From: Humidesulfovibrio sp964446455
GTDB taxonomy: Bacteria > Desulfobacterota > Desulfovibrionia > Desulfovibrionales > Desulfovibrionaceae
Length of the DNA: 64,000 nt
Direction of reading: 5' to 3'
Assembly: GCA_964446455.1 (NCBI GenBank)
Contig: CAYUOW010000001.1
Location: 46,913-110,912 of the forward strand
The notes under the pieces were generated by a model. It made no database searches. It had not been told where the DNA came from and saw only the letters and a list, made by a program, of their open reading frames with translations. Shown here one piece after another: positions 7,638 through 17,028 of the stretch. The translations under genes were made by a program, and so were the position numbers. Within the stretch, counting starts at the first letter, position 1. Each line of letters opens with the position of its first letter.

Positions 7638-8684
7638 CTAGTTGCTGCGGATTTCCACGCGGCGGTTAAGGTGGCGGCCTTCCTCGGTCTTGTTGTCGAA
7701 CTTGGGCTCAAGCTTGCCCTTGCCGACCGGGTTCAGGCGGGAAGCGCTCATGCCGTGGTCCGACAGCCACTTGGCCACGGAGCCGGCGCGGCGCTCGGAC
7801 AGCTTCTGGTTGTAGGGCACGCCGCCCACGTTGTCGGTGTGGCCCTCAATGGTGAACTTCTGGCACTTGGAATCCTTCAGGATGGCCAGGGCCTGCTCCA
7901 GGGCGGGCTCCATTTCCTTGGTGATCTGGAACTTGTCGAAGCCGAAGTTCAGGTTGCCGAAGGTGATGGTCTCGCACTCGGCCTTCATGGGGGCCATGGC
8001 GCGGGGAGCGTCGGCCTCGACGTCGTAGAACACGTCCTTCACGAACTTCTTCAGGGTGGCGGCATCGCCCAGGCCCTTGGCATCGCCGGCCACGGTGCAG
8101 CGGCTGATGGCGCGGATCTCGTCGATGACCATCTTGCCGCGGGCGTTGTCGGCGTAGGAGACGACGTGGATGCACAGGTTGGGGTACTTGGCGTACAGGG
8201 CCTTGGCTTCGGCAACGGGGTCGGTGCCGTAGTTGGAGTCGCCGTCGGTGAAGATGATCAGCGCGGTCTTGCCGGAGAACTTGGCCAGCACGGGATCAAG
8301 GTCCTTCAGGCCGGCGCCCATGGGGGTGTTGCGGCCGTAAATCTCGTAGTCGGTCTTGAGCTTGGCGTTGGCCGCGGCGATGCTGGCCTTGTCGTAAGCC
8401 TTGGGGGCCTGCAGCACTTCATAGGGGGCGAAGGTGGCCATGCCGCCCTGGTACTTGAGGGCCGGGATCTCGGCGTTCATGCGGCCGATGAGTTCCTTGG
8501 CGTGCTTGATTTTCACGGTCTTCAGGGCTTCGCTGTTCATGGCCATGGAGCCGGAGTAGTCGACGAACAGGATGAAGTTGTCGACCTTGGGCTTCAGGGT
8601 TTCCGCAGGGGCCTGAACGGCCAGAACCAGGGCCATCAGTGCAGCCAGCATCAGGCTGGTGAAAAGGCGCTTGCGAATGCTCAT
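7638..8684 (-). CDS. Exported vWA domain protein with C-terminal OmpA peptidoglycan-binding domain
   Basis: A 348-residue envelope protein. After a signal peptide (LAALMALVLAVQAPAE) comes a von Willebrand A domain (about 35-215) with the metal-site motif DYSGS (D-x-S-x-S) and a later FTDGDSN segment. The C-terminal OmpA-like domain (about 230-348) has EGHTDNVGGVPYNQKLSERR and ends NRRVEIRSN, the diaminopimelate-binding signature. It probably sits in the periplasm bound to peptidoglycan. The partner of the vWA domain is not suggested by the neighbours. It is transcribed alone from the promoter at 8759-8789. Confidence 0.88.
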   Translation of the reverse strand: MSIRKRLFTSLMLAALMALVLAVQAPAETLKPKVDNFILFVDYSGSMAMNSEALKTVKIKHAKELIGRMNAEIPALKYQGGMATFAPYEVLQAPKAYDKASIAAANAKLKTDYEIYGRNTPMGAGLKDLDPVLAKFSGKTALIIFTDGDSNYGTDPVAEAKALYAKYPNLCIHVVSYADNARGKMVIDEIRAISRCTVAGDAKGLGDAATLKKFVKDVFYDVEADAPRAMAPMKAECETITFGNLNFGFDKFQITKEMEPALEQALAILKDSKCQKFTIEGHTDNVGGVPYNQKLSERRAGSVAKWLSDHGMSASRLNPVGKGKLEPKFDNKTEEGRHLNRRVEIRSN

Positions 8685-8758
8685 TGAGTGTGCTCCTTGA
8701 ATTTCAAGCGTTTAGAGAGGGTTAAGCACGACTTTTGGCACGATTTTGTGCTTTCAAC

Positions 8759-8789
8759 TATATATAGGGAAAAGTTCGAGGATTGGCAA
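8759..8789 (-). promoter_or_regulatory. Sigma-70-type promoter for the vWA-OmpA gene
   Basis: On the minus strand TTGCCA (8789-8784) and TATATA (8766-8761) are separated by 17 bases, 75 bp before the start codon. It lies in a markedly AT-rich stretch within GC-rich surroundings. Confidence 0.6.
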
Positions 8790-8949
8790 CAATATCCGCA
8801 CTGCTTTGTTTCAATCGGCCAGGGGCGCGGGCTTGCGGTTGCCAAGCGGGTGTTCTCAGGATAAAGTTTAGGGTTCCGGAACGCGACCCGCCCCACCCCG
8901 GGGGCCGGGCGCCACAAATCTCGGGGCACAACCGTCAAGGAGCCGACTC

Positions 8950-9936
8950 ATGTACATCGTCACCGGCGGCGCGGGCTTCATCGGCAGCGCCATGATCTGG
9001 AAGCTGAACCAGATGGGCATCGACGACATCCTTGTGGTGGACAACCTGGCCTCCACCGAGAAGTGGAAGAACCTGGTGAACCTGCGCTACACGGACTACC
9101 TGCATCGCGACCGCTTTCTCAAGCTGGTGGCTGGCGAGGGCGATCCCTTCGGCGTCACGGGCATCGTGCACATGGGCGCCTGCTCCAGCACCACGGAGCG
9201 GGATGCCGATTTCCTGATGGAGAACAACACCCGCTACACCCAGGTGCTGTGCCGCTACGCCCTGGCCAACGGCGCACGCTTCCTGAACGCCTCCAGCGCG
9301 GCCACCTACGGCGGCGGCGAGTTCGGCTTCGAGGACGACCACGCGGGCCTGCACCGGCTCAAGCCGCTGAACATGTACGGCTACTCCAAGCACCTCTTCG
9401 ATCTCTGGGCGCAGCGTGCGGGCGTGCTGGACAAGATCGCCTGCATCAAGTTCTTCAACGTCTTCGGCCCCAACGAATACCACAAGGGCGACATGAAGAG
9501 CGTCATCTGCAAGGCCTACGCGCAGATCCTGGAACGCGGCCAGATGCGGCTGTTCCGCTCCTACCGCCCGGAGTACCCGGACGGCGGCCAGATGCGCGAC
9601 TTCGTGTACATCAAGGACTGCGTCGACATCCTCTGGTGGCTCCTGGAACACCCCGAAGCCAACGGCGTCATCAATGTTGGCACCGGAATTGCTCGTACCT
9701 GGAATGATTTGGCCAAGGCCGTGTTTCTGGCCATGGGCCGCAAACCCAACATCGAGTACATCGACATGCCCGAATCCATCCGCGACAAGTACCAGTACCT
9801 CACCCGCGCGGAGATGGGGAAGCTTCGGGCCCTGGGCTACACCGCCCCGTTCAGCACCCTGGAGGACGGCGTAAAGGACTACGTCACCGGGTATCTGGCC
9901 AAGGACGATGCCTATCTTGATTCCAGAAAAGATTAA
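8950..9936 (+). CDS. rfaD: ADP-L-glycero-D-manno-heptose 6-epimerase
   Basis: A 328-residue short-chain epimerase that makes the heptose donor for LPS inner core. It starts with the NAD(P)-binding GGAGFIGSAM (residues 6-15) and has the catalytic Tyr-Lys pair in YGYSKHLFDLW. The family segments FFNVFGPNEYHKG and GGQMRDFVYIKDC are present. It is preceded by AAGGAG and followed 21 bp later by lptD, so two steps of outer-membrane biogenesis are joined in one transcript. Family length is matched. Confidence 0.95.
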   Translation: MYIVTGGAGFIGSAMIWKLNQMGIDDILVVDNLASTEKWKNLVNLRYTDYLHRDRFLKLVAGEGDPFGVTGIVHMGACSSTTERDADFLMENNTRYTQVLCRYALANGARFLNASSAATYGGGEFGFEDDHAGLHRLKPLNMYGYSKHLFDLWAQRAGVLDKIACIKFFNVFGPNEYHKGDMKSVICKAYAQILERGQMRLFRSYRPEYPDGGQMRDFVYIKDCVDILWWLLEHPEANGVINVGTGIARTWNDLAKAVFLAMGRKPNIEYIDMPESIRDKYQYLTRAEMGKLRALGYTAPFSTLEDGVKDYVTGYLAKDDAYLDSRKD

Positions 9937-9957
9937 TGAAGAAAGGACGATACTGAT

Positions 9958-12612
9958 TTGAAGCGCACGCGGCACACCATGCTTCCGGCTCTCTGGCTCT
10001 TCTTGAGCCTGCTGGCCGGGCCCGCCCTGGGGGCGACCGGAGACACCGTCTCCGGCGCCAGCGAAGTGCGTCTGCCGGTGACGCCGCCGCCCTCCAAAGA
10101 CGTCAAGACCGCCACGAGCCAGATGCGCCAGGTGCGCCTGGACATCGCCACCCGCACCACCCCGGCCGCGCCGGACTTCACCAAGGGCGTCGAGATTCCG
10201 ACGGCCGCCCAGCCCGCGCTGCCCGTGTTCGACGAAAACCAGATCCTGGGGCAGATCGCCGCGCCGCCGCCGCCGCCCGTGTTCCCCGGCTTTTCCACCA
10301 ACGGCCCGGAACTGCGCATGGGTGTGACCCCGCCGTCCGCCGCCGCCAAGGGCGGGGCCAACGGGCAGAACTCCCTGGCCGTGGGCGGGCAGGAGCAGTG
10401 GAACCTGGCCGCAGACCGCATCATCGGCCAGCACGGCAGCGAATACATCGAGGCTGTGGGCGGGGCCACCCTGGTGCGCGGCCTGAACACCCTCAAGGCC
10501 GACTTCATCCGCTACTACCAGGCCAGCCGCTGGGTCATCCTGCGCGGCAACGTGCGCGTGCTCTGGGAGGGCGACGTGCTGGAGGCCGAGGAGGCCGAGT
10601 TCGACCTGACCAGCATGCAGGGCTGGCTCAAGCGCGGCAAGATCTACGTGGCCAAGACCAACTCCCACGTGGAGACGGCCTACGCCCGCAAGTACGGCAC
10701 CTCGAGCTACCGCTTCCAGAATGCCAAGTTCACCGCCTGCGACGGCGACAAGCCCGCCTGGTCCTTCACGGCCGAGGACGGCGACCTGAACCTGGACGGC
10801 CGCACCCAGCTCTGGGGCTCGCGCTTCAACGTGCTGGACCAGCCCGTGGCCTACTCGCCCTTCCTTTCGCTGCCGGGCAGCGGCAAGCGCCAGAGCGGCC
10901 TGCTGATTCCGGAGCTTTCGCACAGCAGCCGGCGCGGCTATGCCGTCAACCAGCCCTATTACTATGTTCTCGATGAAGAGCGCGACCTGACTTTCTTTGA
11001 GAACGCCATGAGCAGCCGGGGCCTGATGCAGGGCCTGGAGTACCGCCACGCGGAAAACAGCCGCACCAAGGGCGACTGGCGCATAGACTTCCTGCACGAC
11101 CGCAAGGTTGCCGCCAAGCAGGCCGACGAGGAGCTGTACCAGCAGAACGACGGCCTTGTGCGCCCCAACCGCAACCGCTGGTGGGCGCGCAGCAAGTACG
11201 ACGGCTTCGTGGTGGACCCGGACTGGAACTTCAAGCTCGACATGGACATGGTGAGCGACCAGAACTACCTGCGCGAATTCGGCTCCGGGGCTTCCGGCTT
11301 CGAGGCCAGTCGCCGCAATTTCCTGAAGGACTTCGGCCGCGATCTCGAAGTGGCCGACTCGCTTACCCGCACCAGCACGGCTTTTGTTTCGCGCAGCTGG
11401 GAAAAATACGGGGTCACGGCCAAGGCCTCCTGGGTGCAGAACTTGGCCTACATGAACGGCAACAACTCCGCCTCCAAGAACCCCACCACCCAGAGCCTGC
11501 CGGAGCTGAACGCCTTCGCCTTCAAGGACGCCCTGGCGGGCACGCCCTTTGACCTGGAGGCGGCCAGCCGCTTCAACTATTTCTGGCGTGAGTACGGCAC
11601 GCGGGGCGTGCGCACCGACCTGCACCCCACGCTGAGCCTGCCGCTGAACATGGGCCCGGTGACGCTGATTCCCAGCGGCGGCGTGCGCAACACGGCCTAC
11701 ACCGTGGGCGGCTACACCAACGAGCCCTCCACCACCACGGGCAACAAGACTCCCACCCGCACCTTCTACGAGCTGGGCTTCACCGGCTTCACCGAATTTT
11801 CGCGGGTGTTCAGCCTGGCCGACCAGCCCCTGGCCGCCACGCAGGAGAACATCGGCAAGAGCGAGTGGGGCGCCGTGCGCCACAGCGTCACGCCCCGGCT
11901 GGAGTTCGCCTACGTGCCCGCGCCCAAGTCCCAGGACCGCCTGCCCTACTTCGACACCCTGGACCGCCTGAACCGTCAGAACCTCGTCACCTACTCGCTG
12001 ACCAACGTCTTCGACCGCAAGCGCAGCAGCGTGGTGGCTGGACCGAACAAGCCCGGCGTGGACGGCAACTCCACCATCCCGGTGACCAGCACCGACTATC
12101 TGGACTTCCTGCGCGTACGCATCGAGGAATCCTTCAACCGCGACGAGGCCGCCCGCACCGACCAGCTGGGCACCTATTCCAAGCGGCCCTTCTCCGACGT
12201 CATGCTTGAGGCAGCCTTCCGTCCGGAGAAGTACCTGACCTTGACCACCAAGACCTACTATTCGCCTTACCTCAACCGGCCCACGGAGCACGAGAACAGC
12301 GTGACCCTGACCAAGGAGAAGCTGGGCGAGCTGCGCTTCGGCTACGACTACCTGCACCCGGTGGACGAGTATACGCGCCACCGCACCAGCAATGTGCAGG
12401 TGCTTACCCTTGGTGCGGATTATCACATCACCGAGAAGCTCAAGTTCGTCAGCGACTACCGCATGGACATCGCCGCGCACTCCGACCTGGAGAAGACGGC
12501 CGGCTTCGTCTGGCGCGACCAGTGCTACGAGATCCAGTTGAAGTACTCGCGCAAGCCCAGCGACCAGAGCGTGGAACTGCGCTTCAACCTGCTTGATTTC
12601 GGCAAGCCCTAA
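9958..12612 (+). CDS. lptD: LPS-assembly protein LptD
   Basis: An 884-residue outer-membrane beta-barrel that inserts LPS into the outer leaflet with LptE. A signal peptide (RTRHTMLPALWLFLSLLAG) is followed by a Pro/Ala-rich linker of roughly 110 residues, an OstA-type periplasmic jellyroll (about 145-260) and the LptD C-terminal barrel with many alternating strands. TTG at 9958 is preferred because it includes the basic n-region; ATG at 9979 is the alternative. GAAAGGA lies upstream at a long spacing. Position directly after rfaD fits. The long Pro-rich linker before the jellyroll is unusual for the family. Confidence 0.88.
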   Translation: MKRTRHTMLPALWLFLSLLAGPALGATGDTVSGASEVRLPVTPPPSKDVKTATSQMRQVRLDIATRTTPAAPDFTKGVEIPTAAQPALPVFDENQILGQIAAPPPPPVFPGFSTNGPELRMGVTPPSAAAKGGANGQNSLAVGGQEQWNLAADRIIGQHGSEYIEAVGGATLVRGLNTLKADFIRYYQASRWVILRGNVRVLWEGDVLEAEEAEFDLTSMQGWLKRGKIYVAKTNSHVETAYARKYGTSSYRFQNAKFTACDGDKPAWSFTAEDGDLNLDGRTQLWGSRFNVLDQPVAYSPFLSLPGSGKRQSGLLIPELSHSSRRGYAVNQPYYYVLDEERDLTFFENAMSSRGLMQGLEYRHAENSRTKGDWRIDFLHDRKVAAKQADEELYQQNDGLVRPNRNRWWARSKYDGFVVDPDWNFKLDMDMVSDQNYLREFGSGASGFEASRRNFLKDFGRDLEVADSLTRTSTAFVSRSWEKYGVTAKASWVQNLAYMNGNNSASKNPTTQSLPELNAFAFKDALAGTPFDLEAASRFNYFWREYGTRGVRTDLHPTLSLPLNMGPVTLIPSGGVRNTAYTVGGYTNEPSTTTGNKTPTRTFYELGFTGFTEFSRVFSLADQPLAATQENIGKSEWGAVRHSVTPRLEFAYVPAPKSQDRLPYFDTLDRLNRQNLVTYSLTNVFDRKRSSVVAGPNKPGVDGNSTIPVTSTDYLDFLRVRIEESFNRDEAARTDQLGTYSKRPFSDVMLEAAFRPEKYLTLTTKTYYSPYLNRPTEHENSVTLTKEKLGELRFGYDYLHPVDEYTRHRTSNVQVLTLGADYHITEKLKFVSDYRMDIAAHSDLEKTAGFVWRDQCYEIQLKYSRKPSDQSVELRFNLLDFGKP

Positions 12613-12627
12613 GGGCATCCTTGGGGC

Positions 12628-14502
12628 ATGACGCGCCCCGCAATCACCCTGCTTCCAGAAACCCTGCGCAACCAGATCGCCGCCGGCGAAGTGGTGGAGC
12701 GCCCGTCCAGCGTGCTCAAGGAACTCGTGGAGAACAGCCTCGACGCGGGCGCAAGCCGTGTCGACGTCATCCTTGAGGGCGGCGGCGTGACGCGCCTGCT
12801 CGTGGCCGACGACGGCGACGGCATTCCGGCCGGGGAACTGGCCCTGGCCGTCACCCGCCACGCCACCAGCAAGCTCAAGACCGCGGCCGATCTTTTCGCC
12901 GTGACGAGCTTCGGCTTCCGGGGCGAGGCCCTGCCGAGCATCGCCTCGGTGTCCCACGTCACCCTTACCTCCCGCGCGCGGGAGGCCGCCGAGGCCGCCT
13001 TCATCGAGGTGGAGCACGGCACCGTGACGGCCGAAGGCCCGGCGGCGCACTCCGCGGGCACGCGGGTGGAGATGCGCAGACTCTTCGCCAGCACCCCGGC
13101 GCGGCTGAAATTCTTGCGCACCGAGGCCACCGAGGCCAAGCGCTGCCAGGAAGCCCTCATGCGCATGGCCCTGGCCCGGCCCGACGTGGCCTTTTCGCTC
13201 ACAAGCGGCGGGCGCGAGATCTTCCGCCTGCCCGGCGGGCAGACCCTCGCCGCGCGTCTGGGCCAGTTCTGGCCGCCGCAGGTGCTGGAAGGCCTGGGCG
13301 AGTTCGCCCGCGAGAAGGAAGGCATGACCGCGCGCGGCCTGGCGGGACGGCCTTCCCACGCGCAGAACAAGGCCGACCGCATGCTGTTCTACGTCAACGG
13401 CCGCCCCGTGCAGGATCGCCTGCTCATGCGCGCCGCGCGCGAGGCCTACAAGGGCCGCCTGCTCTCGGGCGAGCACCCGCAGCTGCTGCTCTTCCTCGAG
13501 CTGCCCCCGGAGGAGGTGGACGTGAACGTGCACCCCTCCAAGATGGAGGTGCGCTTCCGCGACGAGAGCGCCGTGTTCTCCCTGGTGCGCTGGGCCCTGG
13601 AGCCCGTGGCCGGGTCCGGCGGTCTGGCCGAGTCCGCCGCTTCCTACGCCGCCGCCTGTGCTGGGCGCGGGCAGGACTCCGGCGCGCCCGAGCCTTGCCG
13701 TCCGTCTGGCGGCGCCTGGGGCTCCGCCCCCCCACGGCCTTCCGCAGCCCCTTCGGGCGGGTTCGGCTGGCCAGGCGGCTCCGGAGCCTGGTCTCGGGGC
13801 GAAAAGCCCGCCCAGCTGCGCGCGTACGATGATTTCCGCTCACCTCCGCCGGAGCGCGAGGTGCCCTTGCCCTTCACTCCGGGCGGCCCGGAACCGGCGC
13901 AGGCCGGGCCTGCGGCGCTGGCTGCGGCCGCGCCCAGGGCCCTGAGCCGCGAAGGCCTGGAATACCTGGGCCAGGTGGCGGACACATACCTCATTCTGCG
14001 CCAGGGGGGCGCGCACTCCGGGCGGCTCGTCATCGTGGACCAGCACGCCGCGCACGAGCGGGTGATTCTGGAAGGCATGCGCCGGGCGCGCAGCGCGGGC
14101 GACACCCAGCCCCTGGCCGTGCCCCTGTCTTTGTCCCTGCACCCGGCGGAGGCCCTGCGCCTGGACGAACTGGCCGAAGGCCTGCGCGAGGTGGGCTTCG
14201 TGCTTGAGCGCGAGGGCGGCGACCTGCTGGTCAAGGGCGTGCCGCCCAGCCTGCCCGCGGGCAAGGCCGTGGAACACCTGCGCGAGATCCTGGACGAGCA
14301 GTCCGACGGGCTCACCTCCCTGTGGGCGCTTATGTCCTGCAAGTCGGCCATCAAGGCCGGGCAGCCGCTCGCCGTGGACGAGGCCCTGGCCCTTTTGGAA
14401 GCCTGGCTGGACGCGCCGGAGCGCGAGCACTGCCCCCACGGCAGGCCCGTTGTCGTCTCCTTTGCGGAGGGCGACCTGGAACGGTTGTTCAAGCGCAAAT
14501 AG
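12628..14502 (+). CDS. mutL: DNA mismatch repair protein MutL (endonuclease type)
   Basis: A 624-residue GHKL ATPase. N-terminal motifs: QIAAGEVVERPSSVLKELVE with ENSLDAGA, DDGDGI, and GFRGEALPSI. A proline-rich linker spans about 330-430. The C-terminal dimerisation domain has DQHAAHERVILE, matching the DQHA(x)2E(x)4E nicking-endonuclease motif, and CPHGRPVV near the end, another metal-binding motif of endonucleolytic MutL. This fits a bacterium using MutL rather than MutH for strand incision. It begins 16 bp after lptD and continues the + strand run. MutS is not in view. Confidence 0.95.
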   Translation: MTRPAITLLPETLRNQIAAGEVVERPSSVLKELVENSLDAGASRVDVILEGGGVTRLLVADDGDGIPAGELALAVTRHATSKLKTAADLFAVTSFGFRGEALPSIASVSHVTLTSRAREAAEAAFIEVEHGTVTAEGPAAHSAGTRVEMRRLFASTPARLKFLRTEATEAKRCQEALMRMALARPDVAFSLTSGGREIFRLPGGQTLAARLGQFWPPQVLEGLGEFAREKEGMTARGLAGRPSHAQNKADRMLFYVNGRPVQDRLLMRAAREAYKGRLLSGEHPQLLLFLELPPEEVDVNVHPSKMEVRFRDESAVFSLVRWALEPVAGSGGLAESAASYAAACAGRGQDSGAPEPCRPSGGAWGSAPPRPSAAPSGGFGWPGGSGAWSRGEKPAQLRAYDDFRSPPPEREVPLPFTPGGPEPAQAGPAALAAAAPRALSREGLEYLGQVADTYLILRQGGAHSGRLVIVDQHAAHERVILEGMRRARSAGDTQPLAVPLSLSLHPAEALRLDELAEGLREVGFVLEREGGDLLVKGVPPSLPAGKAVEHLREILDEQSDGLTSLWALMSCKSAIKAGQPLAVDEALALLEAWLDAPEREHCPHGRPVVVSFAEGDLERLFKRK

Positions 14503-14628
14503 CGCGCCGAAGCTTTTTGTTTCCCGCACCTGGGGGGTACTTGGCATCTTGCGCCCCGGGGAAAACTCTGCCAATCTGCCCCCCGCGCCTCCCTCCATCG
14601 ACATCGGCGCGCAGGAGATTTCCCCCCA

Positions 14629-15765
14629 ATGAGCATTTTGTACAACAAGTTCGAGGTCCGCGTCCGCCTTGCGGCCATCCGGGCGAACTACCGTCTCTTG
14701 TGCGGCCATGGCGGCCGCGTCATCGGGGTCATCAAGGCCGACGCCTACGGCCATGGCCTGAATGAAGTGGCCCAGGCCCTTTCCCAGGAAGGCTGCGACA
14801 CCTTCGCCATCGGCTCCGTGGAGGAGGGCGCGGCCCTGCGTCAGTATCTGCGCGGAGCGGGCATCAATGCGCGCATTCTCTCGCTTTTGGGCCCGGTTGA
14901 CCCCGAGGACTATCCGCTCCTGTGGGAGCATGAGATCATTCCCTTCGTGGGCAGCTTCCGCCAGCTGGAAACCCTGGCCGGACAGGCCGCCCGCGTGGGC
15001 AAGGCCCTGCCCGTGTCCCTCAAGTTCGACACCGGCATGGCGCGCCTGGGCTTCACCGCCGTGGACATCCCCCGCCTGGTGGAACGCCTGCGCGAGGCCC
15101 CGCTGGTCAAGCCCGTCATGGCCAGCTCGCACCTGGCCACGGCCGACGACCCCGAGGCCGTGAACTACGTCATGAGCCAGGCCGGGCGCTTCGAGGAAAT
15201 CATTTCCACCCTGGCCCAGGCCGGATTCCCGGTGGAGGCCAACCTGGCCAACTCCGCGGGCATTTTGGCGCACCAGAAGCTGCACCACCAGAGCCAGCGC
15301 GGCGGCATCGCCCTGTATGGGGCCAATCCCTTCGCGGGCACCGCCTGGGAGCACCTGGGCAAGGGGCTCACCCCGGCCATGGAGGTGCGCACCAAGATCG
15401 TCTCCGTGCACCCGCTGAAAAAGGGCCAGTGCATCAGCTACGGCTGCACCTACACGGCCGAGCGCGACATGACCGTGGCCATCGTTGCCGCCGGCTATGC
15501 CGACGCCTACAGCCGGGGCCTCACCGGCAAGGGCGCGCAGATGCTCGTCGCGGGCCGCCGCGTGCCGCAGATAGGCCGCGTGTGCATGCAGCTGTGCGCC
15601 TGCGACGTGAGCGACGTGCCCGACGTGCGCCCGGGCGACTGGGCCGTGCTTTTGGGCGGCACCGGCCCCCTGGCCATCTCGGCCGAGGAGCTGGCCTCCT
15701 GGTGGGGCACCATCAGCTACGAAGTTTTCTGCCTGCTGGGAATGAACCGGCGGGTCTACGTCTAG
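14629..15765 (+). CDS. alr: Alanine racemase
   Basis: A 378-residue PLP enzyme interconverting L- and D-alanine for peptidoglycan. The PLP-binding lysine is in VIKADAYGHG (about residue 34). The N-terminal TIM barrel continues through FDTGMARLGF, and the C-terminal beta domain contains CISYGCTY with the second catalytic tyrosine region, IGRVCMQLCACDVSDV and a C-terminal YEVFCLLGMNRR. AGGAGA precedes the ATG. A 64-residue protein follows 17 bp later. Confidence 0.95.
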   Translation: MSILYNKFEVRVRLAAIRANYRLLCGHGGRVIGVIKADAYGHGLNEVAQALSQEGCDTFAIGSVEEGAALRQYLRGAGINARILSLLGPVDPEDYPLLWEHEIIPFVGSFRQLETLAGQAARVGKALPVSLKFDTGMARLGFTAVDIPRLVERLREAPLVKPVMASSHLATADDPEAVNYVMSQAGRFEEIISTLAQAGFPVEANLANSAGILAHQKLHHQSQRGGIALYGANPFAGTAWEHLGKGLTPAMEVRTKIVSVHPLKKGQCISYGCTYTAERDMTVAIVAAGYADAYSRGLTGKGAQMLVAGRRVPQIGRVCMQLCACDVSDVPDVRPGDWAVLLGGTGPLAISAEELASWWGTISYEVFCLLGMNRRVYV

Positions 15766-15782
15766 GGTTCAAGGAGCACATC

Positions 15783-15977
15783 ATGGAAGAGGAATGGATT
15801 CTCGCCGAAAAGCTGCCTATTGACGACTGCGACCCCAAGGCCCTGCTGGGCAAATGGGCCAACGTGGCCGAGGACATGGCCCTGGTGCCGGAACTCAACG
15901 TGCGCATGCGCGTGGAAGCCGGCCACTTCGTGGTCGAGGTGAGCCCCGAGCTGTTCGAGGTGTTTCGCAACGCCTAA
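15783..15977 (+). CDS. Small acidic protein, unknown function
   Basis: A 64-residue, acidic, soluble protein starting at an ATG behind AAGGAG, 17 bp after alr. It contains WILAEKLPIDDCDPKALLGK and ends ELFEVFRNA. No family is recognised. Its strong ribosome site and position between alr and a terminator hairpin make it a likely real co-transcribed gene. Confidence 0.65.
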   Translation: MEEEWILAEKLPIDDCDPKALLGKWANVAEDMALVPELNVRMRVEAGHFVVEVSPELFEVFRNA

Positions 15978-16006
15978 GCCTCCCCCTTCGCTTTGTTGTT
16001 TTCACC

Positions 16007-16044
16007 TTCCGGGACGCGGGCTGTAACCGGCCAGCGTCCCGGAA
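16007..16044 (+). terminator. Hairpin terminator after alr and the 64-residue gene
   Basis: A perfect 11-bp stem TTCCGGGACGC/GCGTCCCGGAA with a 16-base loop, followed only by TTTG. It is 30 bp after the last stop of the run. Confidence 0.5.
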
Positions 16045-16104
16045 TTTGACAAGCCCCTCGCGCGCCACGTATCCTTCCGCCATCCTGAATATCTGGGGGG
16101 CGAG

Positions 16105-17028
16105 ATGGGCGACTGGTCCTGGTGGGCAGTGCTTGCGCTGGCCGTGGCATCCGCCGCCGCCGGTTTCGGCCTGGGCCGCCTGACCCGGCGCAGCGTGCGT
16201 CCGGTCCCGGGGGCTTGGCCGGGCGGTTCAGCCGGCGCCTCGGGCGATGTGGCCCCGGCGCTGCGCTCCCTGGCCGCAGGCGGCGTGGCGCTCGACATCA
16301 TGCCCCGCGCATGGGTGGACGCCGGCGACGGCGCACCCTACGAGCCCCTGGCCCGCTGCGTGGCCCGCCAAGCAGGACCAGACGGCCTCATCTGCGAAAT
16401 CTTCGCTTCCTCCCCTGCGCTCGAATCCTCCGTGGCCGTGCCGGTCACCTGCTTCTTTGCCCCGCAGCGCCAGAACGGCCGCCAAATCAATGCCTTCGAG
16501 ACGGTCATCGCCAGCGTGGAGGCCGCGCTCGAGCCCCCGCGCCTGACCCTTGGCCCGCCCACGGAGCTTCTGTCCGTGGCGCGCAGGCGCAACCCCAGGA
16601 AGCGCGTCAGCGACCAGCGTTTCGTGCGCGTGCGCCTGTGGGCTGCGGAACAAGGCAAAACCGCGCTGTACTTCCCCGACGCCCAGCCCGACATCTGGAT
16701 CAACGCCTACGAGGGCGGCCGCGAGGGCGAGAACACCGTCACGGACATCTCCGCCGGGGGCCTGGCGCTTGAGGTGCGCGCCGCACAGGTTCCGCCGGGG
16801 CTTGCCATCGGGGCCCCTGTGGTGCTCAAATGCTCCCTGTTCCTGTTCAAGGAGAAGCAGTTCAAGCCCTACTGGTACGCGGGCGCGGTGCGCGCCCTGA
16901 GCGAGGCCCAGGAAGGGGCCACCCGGCGCATCGCCATCGGCTTCACCCACGTGGGCGCGGTGGACCCCGGAAGCCCCCAGGGCGTGGCCTGGACCGAGCG
17001 GACCCCCAACGACAAAGGAGACGGCTGA
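16105..17028 (+). CDS. Membrane-anchored PilZ domain protein (c-di-GMP receptor)
   Basis: A 307-residue protein with one N-terminal membrane segment (WSWWAVLALAVASAAAGFGL), a middle domain of about 130 residues, and a C-terminal PilZ domain. The c-di-GMP motifs are RRRNPRKR (R-x3-R, about 158-165) and DISAGGLAL (D-x-S-x2-G, about 213). This predicts binding of cyclic di-GMP in the cytosol. The layout, with a YcgR-like flanking domain, suits control of motility or envelope functions. Its stop overlaps the next start (TGATG), so the iron-sulfur flavoprotein is translationally coupled to it. Confidence 0.85.
   Translation: MGDWSWWAVLALAVASAAAGFGLGRLTRRSVRPVPGAWPGGSAGASGDVAPALRSLAAGGVALDIMPRAWVDAGDGAPYEPLARCVARQAGPDGLICEIFASSPALESSVAVPVTCFFAPQRQNGRQINAFETVIASVEAALEPPRLTLGPPTELLSVARRRNPRKRVSDQRFVRVRLWAAEQGKTALYFPDAQPDIWINAYEGGREGENTVTDISAGGLALEVRAAQVPPGLAIGAPVVLKCSLFLFKEKQFKPYWYAGAVRALSEAQEGATRRIAIGFTHVGAVDPGSPQGVAWTERTPNDKGDG

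Noticed and set aside
8736..8752. Sigma-54-like TGGCACG...TGC on the + strand before rfaD
   Set aside because: The spacing between the GG and GC elements is one base too long and the site is over 200 bp from rfaD.
8935..13533. A very long open frame on the minus strand opposite rfaD-lptD-mutL, and many similar long antisense frames elsewhere
   Set aside because: They are His/Gln/Ala/Arg-rich translations produced by the GC bias of real genes on the other strand; no domains, no ribosome sites.
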